Positions 23,749 to 33,571 are shown, numbered from the stretch's first letter. The stretch: DNA of 64,000 bases from Lentimicrobiaceae bacterium (GCA_020636745.1 JACJXH010000001.1:62001-126000); one strand, 5' to 3'. Notes: generated by a model not told the origin, from the letters alone. Numbers and translations: made by a program.

Positions 23749-25857
23749 CTATAATCGCAGGCGAAGCTGTACTTTAATCTCTGATTTGCGGTTTCCCTTG
23801 ATTTCATCCAGCCCGCTGCCTATTATCTGTTTGTTGGCATAATAGGTAATGGCGTATCTAATCCAGATATCCATTCTTCTGCCAAAGCTGTATTTACCCA
23901 TCAGGTAAAAGCGGCTGCCCTTGTAGTAATAGGATGGGATTGAAAAAGCATTTAAAACATCGCTTTCATATGCATAAAGACGTTCGTTATATGTGTCGGT
24001 GTCAAATAAGGCAAATCTGGCGTTAAGGAGCCATGGCTTTTCGGGGTTGTAAATAACATCTTGATACATCAGGTATCCGGTTCTTTTTTCAAAGCCAGGC
24101 ATTTGCCAGATAATAGACTCTATCCTGCTTTTTAGTGTAAGAAACTGACTGGCCTTATAACTTAAATGCAATCTGAAATTCTGTCTTGTTTCAGGTTCAG
24201 GATAATCGGTGTATGTTTCTGTTCCTGACGGGTTTATTTGTTTTTGCTGATAACGGTATCTGAATTGAATTTCAGTTGATCGATTCGGGGTATAAATAAG
24301 TTGTGCCAGATATTCGCTTCCACTTGTTGGTGCATCTACCCTGAACCGTAACCACGGAAAACGAAAATGATCGGCATAAGCTGAGAAAGTAAGCCTTTTA
24401 TGAAGCTGGGCCAGTAATCCAATGTACAGGCCTTTTTCATTGGCATTTCTGCTTCCTTCAGCAAATGCATTGCTAAAAAAGTTTTGGTAGTCTTTTGAGT
24501 AGTTTCTGTAAATCATCGAAACGGCAATTCTAGGATCGGGGGTTGCAGTTGCTCCAAGAAGCAGAGCTTTGCCACCATTGTCGCTGCCTGACGCTTCACC
24601 GAATAATGTCAGGGATCTGAGAATTGCGGCAAAGTCTAAACCGTAGTTCGTAAGTGATTTTCCTTTGAAATCAAATTGATTGTATAAGGCATCACTTTTC
24701 TGAAGATTGTTGCCCAACTCGGTGTGCACAGCTGTAGCACCCAGCCTAAACATCTTTATCCTGGTTTGTACATTGCCTCCGTAAACTGTTTGCTGAACAG
24801 CATCTTTTCCGGCAAGTTCATTGGGAGTGCGGTGGTAGCCTGATTCCTGCAAAGAACTTATATAGTAATATTCAGAAGATAAGGAGTCGCTCCCTTCAAC
24901 ATTAGCATCCGATTTTTTGGATGAATAAAACAAGGTTAAATCAACATTTTTCAGTGGACTGATGGTTGTGGCAATCCCCCGCATAAATAAATTCTCATTG
25001 GCTCCGGTGCTTGGTTTTACCGGTTGAGCCAGACGGCGGTTGGTGATGGCACCCGCTGATTTTCCGAAGGCCAGGCTGCTATACATGGTTAAACCCTGCC
25101 CAAATTGCACATGATAATCACCAATAGCCAGTTGTTTCAGAAATTTTTTTCCGGAATAAAAGAAGTGAAAGCTATAGAAATCAAAACCTTTTTTAAGCGT
25201 ATCGTTTTTGGGGAAGAAGGTTTCGCCGGCATCCTTTTCCATCGTAAAGCCAAACTTAACCCTGTTGTAAAAATTATAGCCGTAACGCAGGTAAAGTTTT
25301 TCAGGGCCTCCCAAATAACGTGCATTTGGATTCGCCAACAATGTCGAATCGTCAATTGGCGAATATCCTTTTTGTTGTTCGGGAGTCACTTGATAACGGG
25401 CTATTATTTGATTTTTCCCATATCTGGCAAGGTTTTTCAGGTTGATTTTTGCGCCAACAGGCTGAAGTCCAAAGCTAACAAAAGGCATCAGGTTTGTGAC
25501 CAGAAGGGAGTCAAAGCCTTCTATCAGGTTTAATTCATAAATGCTTGTGAGCTCCCCAAATTTCTGAATATATGAGGTGAGGTTGTAAATCTGCAGATCG
25601 TTAAGCTGAAGTTGACGTAATTCGCGCTCTGATGCCTGATTCAGGTTGATGGGGTTGTTTAAAAATTGCGCAAAGTCATCAACAAAGTCGGAATAGTCGA
25701 TTTCAGCATCTGTTTGAGACGAGAGCTGTTCAATCTTGTCTTCCATCTGTTGCGATCCGGTTGATTCGGTCTTAGCTGGTTCCTGAGCGAAACCAGCTTT
25801 GCATGAAAGCAAAACCGTCAGGGCTAAAGCGAATATTCTTAAACCTTTATACTTCAT
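23749..25857 (-). CDS. helix-hairpin-helix outer-membrane protein
   Basis: A 702-residue protein with a signal peptide (ALTVLLSCKAGFAQ, cleaved after AQ), then helix-hairpin-helix repeats (NPINLNQASERELRQLQLNDLQIYNLTSYIQ, residues about 71-101) of the ComEA type, then about 550 residues of amphipathic beta strands with many aromatic-ended pairs, as in outer-membrane barrels, ending in RLRL. The HHH part would lie in the periplasm and contact DNA or protein; the barrel would sit in the outer membrane (inference). It is followed upstream in the same operon by a PorV-like barrel gene 5 bp away. Confidence 0.8.
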   Translation of the reverse strand: MKYKGLRIFALALTVLLSCKAGFAQEPAKTESTGSQQMEDKIEQLSSQTDAEIDYSDFVDDFAQFLNNPINLNQASERELRQLQLNDLQIYNLTSYIQKFGELTSIYELNLIEGFDSLLVTNLMPFVSFGLQPVGAKINLKNLARYGKNQIIARYQVTPEQQKGYSPIDDSTLLANPNARYLGGPEKLYLRYGYNFYNRVKFGFTMEKDAGETFFPKNDTLKKGFDFYSFHFFYSGKKFLKQLAIGDYHVQFGQGLTMYSSLAFGKSAGAITNRRLAQPVKPSTGANENLFMRGIATTISPLKNVDLTLFYSSKKSDANVEGSDSLSSEYYYISSLQESGYHRTPNELAGKDAVQQTVYGGNVQTRIKMFRLGATAVHTELGNNLQKSDALYNQFDFKGKSLTNYGLDFAAILRSLTLFGEASGSDNGGKALLLGATATPDPRIAVSMIYRNYSKDYQNFFSNAFAEGSRNANEKGLYIGLLAQLHKRLTFSAYADHFRFPWLRFRVDAPTSGSEYLAQLIYTPNRSTEIQFRYRYQQKQINPSGTETYTDYPEPETRQNFRLHLSYKASQFLTLKSRIESIIWQMPGFEKRTGYLMYQDVIYNPEKPWLLNARFALFDTDTYNERLYAYESDVLNAFSIPSYYYKGSRFYLMGKYSFGRRMDIWIRYAITYYANKQIIGSGLDEIKGNRKSEIKVQLRLRL

Positions 25858-25862
25858 CCCGC

Positions 25863-26684
25863 TCAGAATTTGTAAGATAATGAAGCCTGAGGCGAGAATC
25901 CAAGTACCTGATGATAAGATGCACTTACATCAAGGATAAAATGACCAATGAAAATACCGGCACCAAATGAATTGGCAACGGGGTTGGTGGATATTCCTCC
26001 TCGCAGGTATAACTGTGGAATAATTCTGTATTCGAGTCCGGCTCTTACATCAGTGCCGGCATCCATGTTTTTTTCAGATTCTGCTGTAACTAAAAATTTA
26101 TCGGTTATTTGATAAGCAGCTCCCAGTCTGAAGATAACAGGGGCTCTTTCGTCGTTGAATTCAGATAATTTTGCACTTATTGGATTATATACATGAGCTC
26201 CAACAGAAAGTTTGGGCGTAATTGTTGCAAGCATTCCTGCTTCAAATGTCAGAAAATTACGGTTTCCATAACTTTCAGCAAGCCTGGCCATATTGTAGTC
26301 AAGCTGAACTCCAAATGCAATGTGTTTGCCAAAGCCTTTGGCAAATGCAAGCCCGATTTTACTTTCGTTGTAAGCCGAGTAGCCGAAGTGGTTAAAGCTA
26401 AGGCCAAGATTGCCCGCTTTGGTGGGAAGTGCAAAAACGCCGGCTTTATAACCCAGTTCTTTAAGCATGTACCTGTTTTCGTAATAAAACCCGGCTCCGG
26501 CTTCATTTATGCGGGCAAGGCCAGCCTGGTTGTTAAACGCTGACCAGATGTCACTTAATGCGACAGATGCATTGCCCATGGCTGCAGATCTGGCTCCTGA
26601 AGGACGGTTTTCACCTCCGGCAAATGCAACAGAAAAAATTGTACCAGCTAAGAGAAGGAGTATAAATGGCTTCATATTTTTCAT
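25863..26684 (-). CDS. PorV/PorQ-like outer-membrane barrel protein
   Basis: A 273-residue outer-membrane protein with a signal peptide (ILLLLAGTIFSVAFAGG) and the opening of the PorV/PorQ group, GARSAAMGNASVALSDIWSAFNNQAGLA, which resembles the FadL-like N-terminal hatch. The remainder is beta barrel with alternating glycine/aromatic strands, ending in SLSYKF, a C-terminal Phe as usual for barrels. PorV and PorQ are parts of the type IX secretion system, but the family is large, so the exact role is open. The downstream HHH gene is 5 bp away; they probably share one transcript. Confidence 0.8.
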   Translation of the reverse strand: MKNMKPFILLLLAGTIFSVAFAGGENRPSGARSAAMGNASVALSDIWSAFNNQAGLARINEAGAGFYYENRYMLKELGYKAGVFALPTKAGNLGLSFNHFGYSAYNESKIGLAFAKGFGKHIAFGVQLDYNMARLAESYGNRNFLTFEAGMLATITPKLSVGAHVYNPISAKLSEFNDERAPVIFRLGAAYQITDKFLVTAESEKNMDAGTDVRAGLEYRIIPQLYLRGGISTNPVANSFGAGIFIGHFILDVSASYHQVLGFSPQASLSYKF

Positions 26685-26881
26685 TCTTCCTGATTTGTGT
26701 CAGTATAGGGATTAAACTTTCCGGTTTTCTGATCTATCAATAATTATTCAGTTTTATTCTGGTGAAAATAGATGAACTAATGTTTTATACATAAACTACA
26801 AGGTGTTTAATGGCATAAATATAAGGGTTTTCAGTTGAAGGACTATTCATTGTTTATAAATATTAGTTGGCATTATTCCAT

Positions 26882-26889
26882 TATCTTTG
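26882..26889 (+). promoter_or_regulatory. predicted -7 element of the DUF2461 gene
   Basis: TATCTTTG matches TAnnTTTG, 25 bp before ATG 26915 and downstream of the alternative start at 26867, which it excludes. Confidence 0.55.
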
Positions 26890-26914
26890 TTTCATAACCA
26901 ATGAATACACTTGT

Positions 26915-27571
26915 ATGCATGATATACTTAAATTTTTAAGCGCGCTTTCAGCGAATAATAATCGCGAATGGTTTGATGTTCACCGCGCAGAATATCAGCT
27001 CGTTAAAGTCAGATTTGAGGAGTATGTTTCTACGCTGATTGCAGAAATTGCTGCCATAGATCCTTCAATAGGAATTCCGGTTGCTAAGGATTGTATTTTC
27101 AGGATATTTCGGGATGTGCGATTTTCGGCCAATAAACAACCATACAAAACAAATTTTGGAGCTTTTATTGCCAATGGTGGCCGCAAAAGCCCGCGTGCAG
27201 GTTATTACATTCATGTGGAGCCCGGCCATTCAATGATTGCCGGTGGAATTTATATGCCACAGCCCGATTTGCTTAAAAAGCTCAGACAGGAAATTTATTT
27301 TAATGTTCCGGAGTTTAAAGCAATTTTGAACGATAAGGATTTTAAATCCACATTTGGTGAACTGGCAACCTGGGATATGCTCAAACGGCCACCCAAGGAT
27401 TTTCCAGCCGATTTTCCTGATATTGAGTTGCTTAAATATAAGAGTTATTCGGTCGCCAAAGGCCTTGATGACAATTTGATTTTATCTGATAAGTTCAATG
27501 CAACCGTGCTTCATGCCTGTGAATCGATGCGCAGCTTTAACCACTTTCTTAACAGGTCATTTGAAGGTTAA
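26915..27571 (+). CDS. DUF2461 (TIGR02453) family protein
   Basis: A 218-residue cytosolic protein of the TIGR02453/DUF2461 family. Landmarks are FLSALSANNNREWFDVHRAEY, FRIFRDVRFSANKQPYKTNFGAFI and GYYIHVEPGHSMIAGGIYMPQPDLLKKLRQEI. The function is not established. It is a lone gene with its own promoter, between a barrel operon on the other strand and ybaN. The start is ATG 26915. Confidence 0.85.
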   Translation: MHDILKFLSALSANNNREWFDVHRAEYQLVKVRFEEYVSTLIAEIAAIDPSIGIPVAKDCIFRIFRDVRFSANKQPYKTNFGAFIANGGRKSPRAGYYIHVEPGHSMIAGGIYMPQPDLLKKLRQEIYFNVPEFKAILNDKDFKSTFGELATWDMLKRPPKDFPADFPDIELLKYKSYSVAKGLDDNLILSDKFNATVLHACESMRSFNHFLNRSFEG

Positions 27572-27637
27572 TGCTTATCATTCAGTTGAAAGTCAGTTAG
27601 CAGAAAAACTCTTGATTCATGCCATTCAAATAAACTA

Positions 27638-27676
27638 CAACCCGGAAATGAGTTACTCAGGCTCATTTCCGGGTTG
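27638..27676. terminator. inverted repeat, probable terminator
   Basis: Perfect 15-bp arms CAACCCGGAAATGAG and CTCATTTCCGGGTTG with a 9-base loop, 67 bp past the DUF2461 gene. It is not followed by a strong T-run, so it may also be an mRNA-end protecting hairpin. The rest of 27572-27838 shows nothing recognisable. Confidence 0.6.
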
Positions 27677-27838
27677 ATTACTTGTTTTGCTTAATGTGAA
27701 ATAAAGATACGGCTGGTATCAGAGAAGTCAATAGCTGTAAAGCTATTTTAAGGAAATTTTAATATGGTTTGACTTTTTGCCGGCTGACCATTTTCCCGGG
27801 TTGACAGCAGGTATGTTTTGTAATAATCAATCATTCCA

Positions 27839-28252
27839 ATGAATAGAAATAAATTTCGTTTTCAATCTAAATTATATAAAAGCCCTGTAATCAGGTTTTT
27901 AATTCTTTTGTTGGGGGTGTTGGCCATGTTGCTGGGTTTAATCGGCATTTTTGTGCCCTTGCTTCCAACTACTCCATTTCTGTTGCTGGCTTCCTGGTGT
28001 TTTGTCCGGGCTTCTGAAAAGCTAAACAGAAAACTTTTGACAAACCGCTATTTGGGGCCTTATATCACAAATTACCAATCCAGGCATGGCATTACTTTGA
28101 AAAATAAAATCTATAGTCTTGTATTTTTATGGTTAACTCTTATTTCCTCGGCTGTTTTGTCGCCTCCATGGTGGTGGCTTTGGTTAATGCTGTCATCAAT
28201 AGGGGCAGGAGTCACCTATCACATTGTATCTTTCAAGACCCTGAAAGAATAA
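27839..28252 (+). CDS. YbaN (DUF454) family membrane protein
   Basis: A 137-residue inner-membrane protein of the DUF454 family. Hydrophobic segments lie at about 20-42 and 90-125. The family core MLLGLIGIFVPLLPTTPFLLLASWCFVRASEKLN is clear, with NRYLGPYITNYQ following. Function is unknown in the family. It is a single gene ending at a hairpin terminator. Confidence 0.88.
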   Translation: MNRNKFRFQSKLYKSPVIRFLILLLGVLAMLLGLIGIFVPLLPTTPFLLLASWCFVRASEKLNRKLLTNRYLGPYITNYQSRHGITLKNKIYSLVFLWLTLISSAVLSPPWWWLWLMLSSIGAGVTYHIVSFKTLKE

Positions 28253-28254
28253 AT

Positions 28255-28288
28255 AAAATCCCCGATAGGTGTTCTTACCGGGGATTTT
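28255..28288. terminator. intrinsic terminator
   Basis: AAAATCCCCG and CGGGGATTTT form a 10-bp stem between ybaN and the convergent M3 peptidase gene. Confidence 0.8.
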
Positions 28289-28303
28289 TCAGTTTTGTGT
28301 ATA

Positions 28304-30421
28304 TCAATTTTCAACTAAGCCACGGCGCTTTAGCAGAGGCGTAATGTCAGGCTCTGCACCGCGGAAGTTTTGATATAAAACCATAGGATCGTCGGTAGCA
28401 CCTTTTTCAAGAATATTTTTTCTGAATGAGGTGGCTGTTTTTTTATCGAATAACCCATTTTCTTTAAATGCTTCAAAAGCATCAGCATCAAGGATAGCAG
28501 CCCATATATAGCTATAATATCCTGAGGAATATCCGCCGCTGAAAATATGATTAAAATAGGTTGACCGATAACGGCTGTTGATTTCGGGGATCAGGTTAAT
28601 TTCATCAAGTGTCTTCTTTTCAAAAGCAGCAATATCATTAAAGTTTGCTTCCTTTTGATTGTGGTAGCCCAAATCGAGAAATGACGCAGCCAGATATTCA
28701 ACGGTTTCAAATCCCTGATTAAAGTATTTGCTGTTGTGCAGTTTGTTGATAAGCTCCTGAGGTATCGTTTCGCCTGTAAGGTAATGTTTGGCATACATTT
28801 TAAGTACTTCAGGTTCTCCGGCCCAGTTTTCCATAATTTGCGAAGGTAATTCTACAAAATCTCTGGGGACTGAGGTCCCAGACAGGCTGTAATATGTCGA
28901 ATTGGAGAGAAGTCCGTGTAATGCATGTCCAAATTCGTGAAAGAAAGTGCTGGTTTCGTCAAAAGTTAACAATGATGGCTGGCTTGAAGTTGGTTTGGAG
29001 AAATTACATACAATGGTAATAACGGGGCTGATATTTACACCATTTTCAGTATACTGTTTTCTGTAGCTGTTCATCCAGGCACCACCGCGTTTGCTTTCTC
29101 TCGGAAAAAAATCCATGTACAAAATACCTATATGGCGGCCATCTGCTTCTTTTACTTCATAAGCCATTACATCAGGGTGATGAACAGGAATGTCTTTTCT
29201 TTCAGTGAATGAGATGCCATATAATTTGTTGGCGACCATAAAAATGCCTTGTTTTACATTTTCCAATGCGAAATATGGCTTCAGTGATTCGTCGTCGAGA
29301 TCGTACTTTTCTTTCCTCAGCTTTTCAGCATAGTATCGCCAGTCCCATGGTTGAAGGCTAAACTGACCTCCTTCGCGGGCAATGATTGAATTCAGTCCGG
29401 CCGCTTCCATTTGGGCTCTTTTTAAGGCGGGTTCCCATAGTTTTTGCAATAGATCAACAACATTGGCTGCATTTTTTGCCATATTTTCTTCCAGCACAAA
29501 AGCAGCATGGCTTTCATACCCAAGCATTTTTGCTTTTTCAAGCCTGAGCGATGCTATTTGCTTTATAAGTTCGTTGTTGTCATGTTCGTTTCCATTATTG
29601 CCCCTGTTTATATAAGCTGTGTAAATTTTTTCGCGAAGTTCGCGGTTTTCGGCATATTGCAGAAAAGGCATCACACTTGGATTATGCAATGTGAAAACCC
29701 ATTTTCCTTCAAGGCCGGCATCGCGGGCAGCTTCGGCACCTTGTTCTATCAGCGAAACCGGAAGTCCATTGAGGTCATCCTGGTTGTCAATGACCAGTTT
29801 ATAATTGTTTGTTTCTGCCAATACATTTTCTCCAAACTGGAGGGTGAGGGTTGATAACAGTTTATTAATTTGTCTGAAACGTTCCTGCTGCACTCCTGTA
29901 AGGGCGGCGCCTCCCCTGATAAATCCTTTGTACCTGTCGTCAAGCAACCGCATTTGTTCTTTGCTCAGATTCAGCTCAGTGCGTTTGTCGAAAACTGTTT
30001 TTATTCTGGCAAAAAGTAGGGGGTTAAGGTTGATATTATCGTAATGGGCCGAAAGCTTGGGTGCGATTTGTTTGGCAATGGCTTGTAACTCACGGTTTGT
30101 ATTTGCCGAATTCAGGTTTGAAAATACGCTGTTGACTTTGCGGATTAAGCTGCCGCTGTTGTCCAGGGCGGCTATAGTATTCTCAAAATCAGGTTCTGCA
30201 GGATTGTTTATGATGTTGTTAATTTCATTGGTTTGTTCTTCAATTCCCTGCTCAATAGCCGGTAAAAAATGCCCGGGTTTTATCTGATCGAAAGGCGGAA
30301 CTTCAAATGGGGTCTGATATGCGCTAAAGAAGGGGTTGGAGCTGTCTTTTTCTTGCGCATTGCTTCGGTTTGATAATGAACACATTGTAAATAAGATTAA
30401 AAAAAGCGAAATTTTTTTCAT
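28304..30421 (-). CDS. M3 family metallopeptidase, peptidyl-dipeptidase Dcp-like
   Basis: A 705-residue zinc peptidase of the M3 (thimet/Dcp) family with an N-terminal signal peptide (ISLFLILFTMCSLSNRSNAQ), so it acts in the periplasm. The zinc site HEFGHALHG is near residue 493, the downstream GGYSSGYYSYIWA segment holds substrate-binding Tyr/Gly residues, and PPFDQIKPGHFLPAIEQGIEEQ is the usual M3 opening. It would remove dipeptides or short peptides from oligopeptides. A predicted -7 element lies at 30454-30461. Confidence 0.93.
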   Translation of the reverse strand: MKKISLFLILFTMCSLSNRSNAQEKDSSNPFFSAYQTPFEVPPFDQIKPGHFLPAIEQGIEEQTNEINNIINNPAEPDFENTIAALDNSGSLIRKVNSVFSNLNSANTNRELQAIAKQIAPKLSAHYDNINLNPLLFARIKTVFDKRTELNLSKEQMRLLDDRYKGFIRGGAALTGVQQERFRQINKLLSTLTLQFGENVLAETNNYKLVIDNQDDLNGLPVSLIEQGAEAARDAGLEGKWVFTLHNPSVMPFLQYAENRELREKIYTAYINRGNNGNEHDNNELIKQIASLRLEKAKMLGYESHAAFVLEENMAKNAANVVDLLQKLWEPALKRAQMEAAGLNSIIAREGGQFSLQPWDWRYYAEKLRKEKYDLDDESLKPYFALENVKQGIFMVANKLYGISFTERKDIPVHHPDVMAYEVKEADGRHIGILYMDFFPRESKRGGAWMNSYRKQYTENGVNISPVITIVCNFSKPTSSQPSLLTFDETSTFFHEFGHALHGLLSNSTYYSLSGTSVPRDFVELPSQIMENWAGEPEVLKMYAKHYLTGETIPQELINKLHNSKYFNQGFETVEYLAASFLDLGYHNQKEANFNDIAAFEKKTLDEINLIPEINSRYRSTYFNHIFSGGYSSGYYSYIWAAILDADAFEAFKENGLFDKKTATSFRKNILEKGATDDPMVLYQNFRGAEPDITPLLKRRGLVEN

Positions 30422-30453
30422 GTTGCGGTTAAGGTAGGTGGATAATAGAATAG

Positions 30454-30461
30454 CAAAAATA
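30454..30461 (-). promoter_or_regulatory. predicted -7 element of the M3 peptidase
   Basis: TATTTTTG on the minus strand, 33 bp before the ATG, fits TAnnTTTG. Confidence 0.45.
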
Positions 30462-30506
30462 TATTTTTATTCCATTCGGGATGTTTTACTGCGCAATATT
30501 CAAAAA

Positions 30507-30530
30507 AAAATGCTCCGTTTGGAGCATTTT
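30507..30530 (-). terminator. intrinsic terminator of the E1 gene
   Basis: AAAATGCTCC and GGAGCATTTT form a 10-bp stem with a 4-base loop, followed on the minus strand by a T-run, 46 bp past the E1 stop. Confidence 0.82.
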
Positions 30531-30575
30531 AAAATGCAGTAAATCAAGAAAATAAAGTTGCCATAAATCGATATC

Positions 30576-32612
30576 TCAGAAGTGAAGTATCTCAACAGCT
30601 GCTTTATAAATTCGTTCTTTATCAGGCAGAATTGCTTTTTCAAGAATCCGGTTAAATCCGACAGGGGTAAAGGTTGAGCCAACCCGTTTTACCGGGGCAT
30701 CAAGAAAGTTAAAAGCTTCTTCGGTAATAATGGCTGCAATTTCACCGCCAAATCCGCCAAAGACTTTGTCTTCATGAACAACCAAAGCCCTGTTGGTTTT
30801 TTGGATTGAATGAAGAATGGTTTCTTTGTCAAGAGGAATAAGAGATCGGATGTCAATGACTTCGATACTTTTTCCGGTTTCGGCCGCAATTTGTTCGGCC
30901 ACGGCCAAACTCATGTGTGTTGTATTTCCGTAAGTAATGATGGTAAGATCCTTTCCTTCGCGGCGGACACGTGCTTTGCCGAAAGGCACTTCAAAATCGT
31001 CAGGTACATAGGTTTCGGCCAGTGGATCGTTGTAAAGGGCCTTGGGCTCAAGAAAAAGTGTGGGTCCTTTTGAACGGATGGCTGTTCTCAATAAACCGGC
31101 AGCATCATCGGCAAATGATGGGTAAACAATTCTGATGCCCGGAAACGTAGCCAGTGCACCTTCAATGGTTTGTGAATGGTAAAGGCCGCCGCCAATATAC
31201 CCACCTGAAGCCAGGCGAATGGTTACATTGGGTGAAAAAGCACCATTGCTGCGCCAATAATCATGTGTAACTTCAACAAATTGTTCCATTGCCGGCCAGA
31301 AATAGTCGGCAAATTCTGCTCCTTCCACCACAATTCTGATTTTGTCGTTAAACCGGCTCATTCCATTGGCCGTTCCCATAATAAAATCTTCGGCGATGGG
31401 TGCATTAAACACACGTTCAATGCCAAATTCCTGTTGAAGTCCTTTGCTGACATTAAAAATTCCGCCTTTTTCCTTATTGGCAATATCCTGCCCCCAAATA
31501 AATGTGTCAGGATTGTGCCTGAACTCTGCTTTAAGTGTGCTGTTGAGAGCTTGTATGAGTTTTAGTTTTTCGCCAGCAGACTGGTTGTGTATGCCTTCGG
31601 GGTATTTTGCAGCGGCATAGGCTTCAGGTATCACAAAGTTAAATATGCTTTCAGGTTTTGGATCTGGAGCTGCCAGGGCTTTTTTGTGCGCTTTTGAAAC
31701 TTCATCCTTGGCCTTTTTATCGAGTTCGTCAAGTTCAGCTTCGCTTACCCGGCCTGAGATAATAAGAGTTTTTCTGTACCTGTCAAAAGGATCGTTGGCC
31801 ATAGCACAGAAGCGCTCGTTTTCATCACGATATAACTCATGTTTATCAGAGTTTGAATGTGAATGTATTCTGACAACACTCGCATGCACGATAACAGGTT
31901 CCTGTTTCTCAATAGCATGTTTGCGGGCTTCAGTCATGGCATTCATCGAATCAAATACATTCTTTCCATCACAATAAATGATTCTGAGGTTTTTGAACCC
32001 TCTGAAATTATCAGCTGCTCTCCAATTGGCTGTTTGATCGCGTTTATGAACAGAAATGCCATAGTTATTATCCTGAAAAACAAAAATTACCGGAAGTTTT
32101 TCGTTAGAGGCCCCGTTGATGGCTTCGTAAACATATCCTTCGGATGTTGAAGATTCACCCTGACTGCTGATTGCAACTGCCTTTGCTCCGTATTTTTTTA
32201 TGGCCCGGGCTACTCCTACAGCATGGAGTGTGTGATTTCCCGTGGCAGATGAGACATTGTGAATGTTCCATTCCGGTTTTGCAAAGTGATTGGACATATG
32301 CCTTCCGCCACTGGCAATGTCAGTGCCTTTGGAAATTCCGTTGAGAATAATCTCTTCAGCATTGATTCCTGCAGAAATTGCAGAGAGCATGTCGCGGTAA
32401 TACGGGAAGAAATGGTCAGTGTTTTTTTGAAAAACCTGCCCGATGGCCAGTTGTATGCCATCATGTCCGGCATATGGAGCGTGGTATGACCATCCCAGTG
32501 CCTGTTTCAGATAATTTGGTGCCCTGTCGTCAAGCTTGCGACCAAGCGACATCAAATAGTACCATTCTTTTAGTGTTTCTTTGTCAGTATTTTTAATCCC
32601 AAAAGTTTTCAT
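30576..32612 (-). CDS. 2-oxoacid dehydrogenase E1, fused alpha and beta subunits
   Basis: A 678-residue fusion of E1 alpha (residues about 1-320) and E1 beta (about 345-678) of a branched-chain-type 2-oxoacid dehydrogenase complex, which decarboxylates the keto acid on thiamine diphosphate and passes the acyl group to lipoyl-E2. The alpha half has the ThDP/Mg motif AISSQGESSTSEG...LPVIFVFQDNNYGIS (near 150-185), with Glu in GES as in branched-chain enzymes. The beta half has NAPIAEDFIMGTANG, YPSFADDAAGLLRTAI and VEVIDIRSLIPLDKETI. No E2 or E3 gene is near. Substrate (branched-chain or pyruvate-like) is not certain. Confidence 0.92.
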   Translation of the reverse strand: MKTFGIKNTDKETLKEWYYLMSLGRKLDDRAPNYLKQALGWSYHAPYAGHDGIQLAIGQVFQKNTDHFFPYYRDMLSAISAGINAEEIILNGISKGTDIASGGRHMSNHFAKPEWNIHNVSSATGNHTLHAVGVARAIKKYGAKAVAISSQGESSTSEGYVYEAINGASNEKLPVIFVFQDNNYGISVHKRDQTANWRAADNFRGFKNLRIIYCDGKNVFDSMNAMTEARKHAIEKQEPVIVHASVVRIHSHSNSDKHELYRDENERFCAMANDPFDRYRKTLIISGRVSEAELDELDKKAKDEVSKAHKKALAAPDPKPESIFNFVIPEAYAAAKYPEGIHNQSAGEKLKLIQALNSTLKAEFRHNPDTFIWGQDIANKEKGGIFNVSKGLQQEFGIERVFNAPIAEDFIMGTANGMSRFNDKIRIVVEGAEFADYFWPAMEQFVEVTHDYWRSNGAFSPNVTIRLASGGYIGGGLYHSQTIEGALATFPGIRIVYPSFADDAAGLLRTAIRSKGPTLFLEPKALYNDPLAETYVPDDFEVPFGKARVRREGKDLTIITYGNTTHMSLAVAEQIAAETGKSIEVIDIRSLIPLDKETILHSIQKTNRALVVHEDKVFGGFGGEIAAIITEEAFNFLDAPVKRVGSTFTPVGFNRILEKAILPDKERIYKAAVEILHF

Positions 32613-32764
32613 TCTTCGTAAATCAGGTATTACAATAAAATTAATTCAGCGCAAATGCAGTGGTGCACCTTTTTACGGCATATAACAACCCATAAATGGC
32701 TTTGTTCAACATCAGGCAGACCTAATTGTTGAATTTGATAAAGGTTTGCTGGCGAATAAAACGA

Positions 32765-33484
32765 CTATATGTTCAGGCCAAGGGAGATGGCCAGTTTTCC
32801 ATTTGATGGATTTAAGGCAATAATTGTATTTACGGGCAACACAAATTTGCGGGCAATCTGAAATTTTCGGGAAACAGATAAGCCGGTATTGATAAGGGAA
32901 ATGTTAGCTGCATAGTAACCTTTAAATGGGGAAAATCCGGCAAAAAGTTTTATGCGGGTTTTGTTGTATTTCAGATTTAATGCTGGTTCTATGTATGTAG
33001 AATAATAGTTGTTGCCGGTGTCTGTGTTTAAATCATCACCAAAAATCATTGTTGCAAGGTGTAATGAAAAAGGGTGTTTGCTTTGATTGGAATAGACCAC
33101 ATTCAGGTCTAATGTATGTTTTGTTCTCCCTTTTCTGAATTCAAAAAAGTTAAAAGTCTGAACCGGATTTACCGGGCAGAAGTAGTCGAAAAGCATGACC
33201 TCTATATTGCCGATAGTATAACTAGCATATAAATCAAGTTCAGTATAGCTTCCGTCGATTGCATAAGCTCCCCAGATTCCTGCAGAAAAATTATGGTAAT
33301 TGTATTGGAAGCCGGGCTGAATACTAATTGAAGTGCCGTTTGAAAAGCCTCTCCAGAGATGCTTGCTGTAAATGTCGAGTGACAAACTGATTTTTTGGGC
33401 AGAAAGGGAATCCTGCCCCAAAACATTCTGGGGTATCAACAAAGTATAAATATAAAGGCTGACAAAATATGCTAGTCTTTTCAT
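32765..33484 (-). CDS. predicted outer-membrane beta-barrel protein
   Basis: A 239-residue protein with a signal peptide (YFVSLYIYTLLIPQNVLGQ, cleaved after GQ) and a chain of alternating strands with aromatic ends, such as HLWRGFSNGTSISIQPGFQYNYHNFSAGIWGAYA, ending NGKLAISLGLNI. The features fit a small outer-membrane barrel. The strands with WRGFSNG resemble TorF/Vep-type bacterial barrels of unknown function. Not assigned to a pathway. The gene stands alone with no obvious -7 element. Confidence 0.7.
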   Translation of the reverse strand: MKRLAYFVSLYIYTLLIPQNVLGQDSLSAQKISLSLDIYSKHLWRGFSNGTSISIQPGFQYNYHNFSAGIWGAYAIDGSYTELDLYASYTIGNIEVMLFDYFCPVNPVQTFNFFEFRKGRTKHTLDLNVVYSNQSKHPFSLHLATMIFGDDLNTDTGNNYYSTYIEPALNLKYNKTRIKLFAGFSPFKGYYAANISLINTGLSVSRKFQIARKFVLPVNTIIALNPSNGKLAISLGLNI

Positions 33485-33571
33485 TAAAGGGTACTATAAC
33501 AAGGGTTTAGCTGGTTGCCAAACCACTGATTTGATTTTATAATTGATAAACTGAGAAAGCTACAGGCTGCC

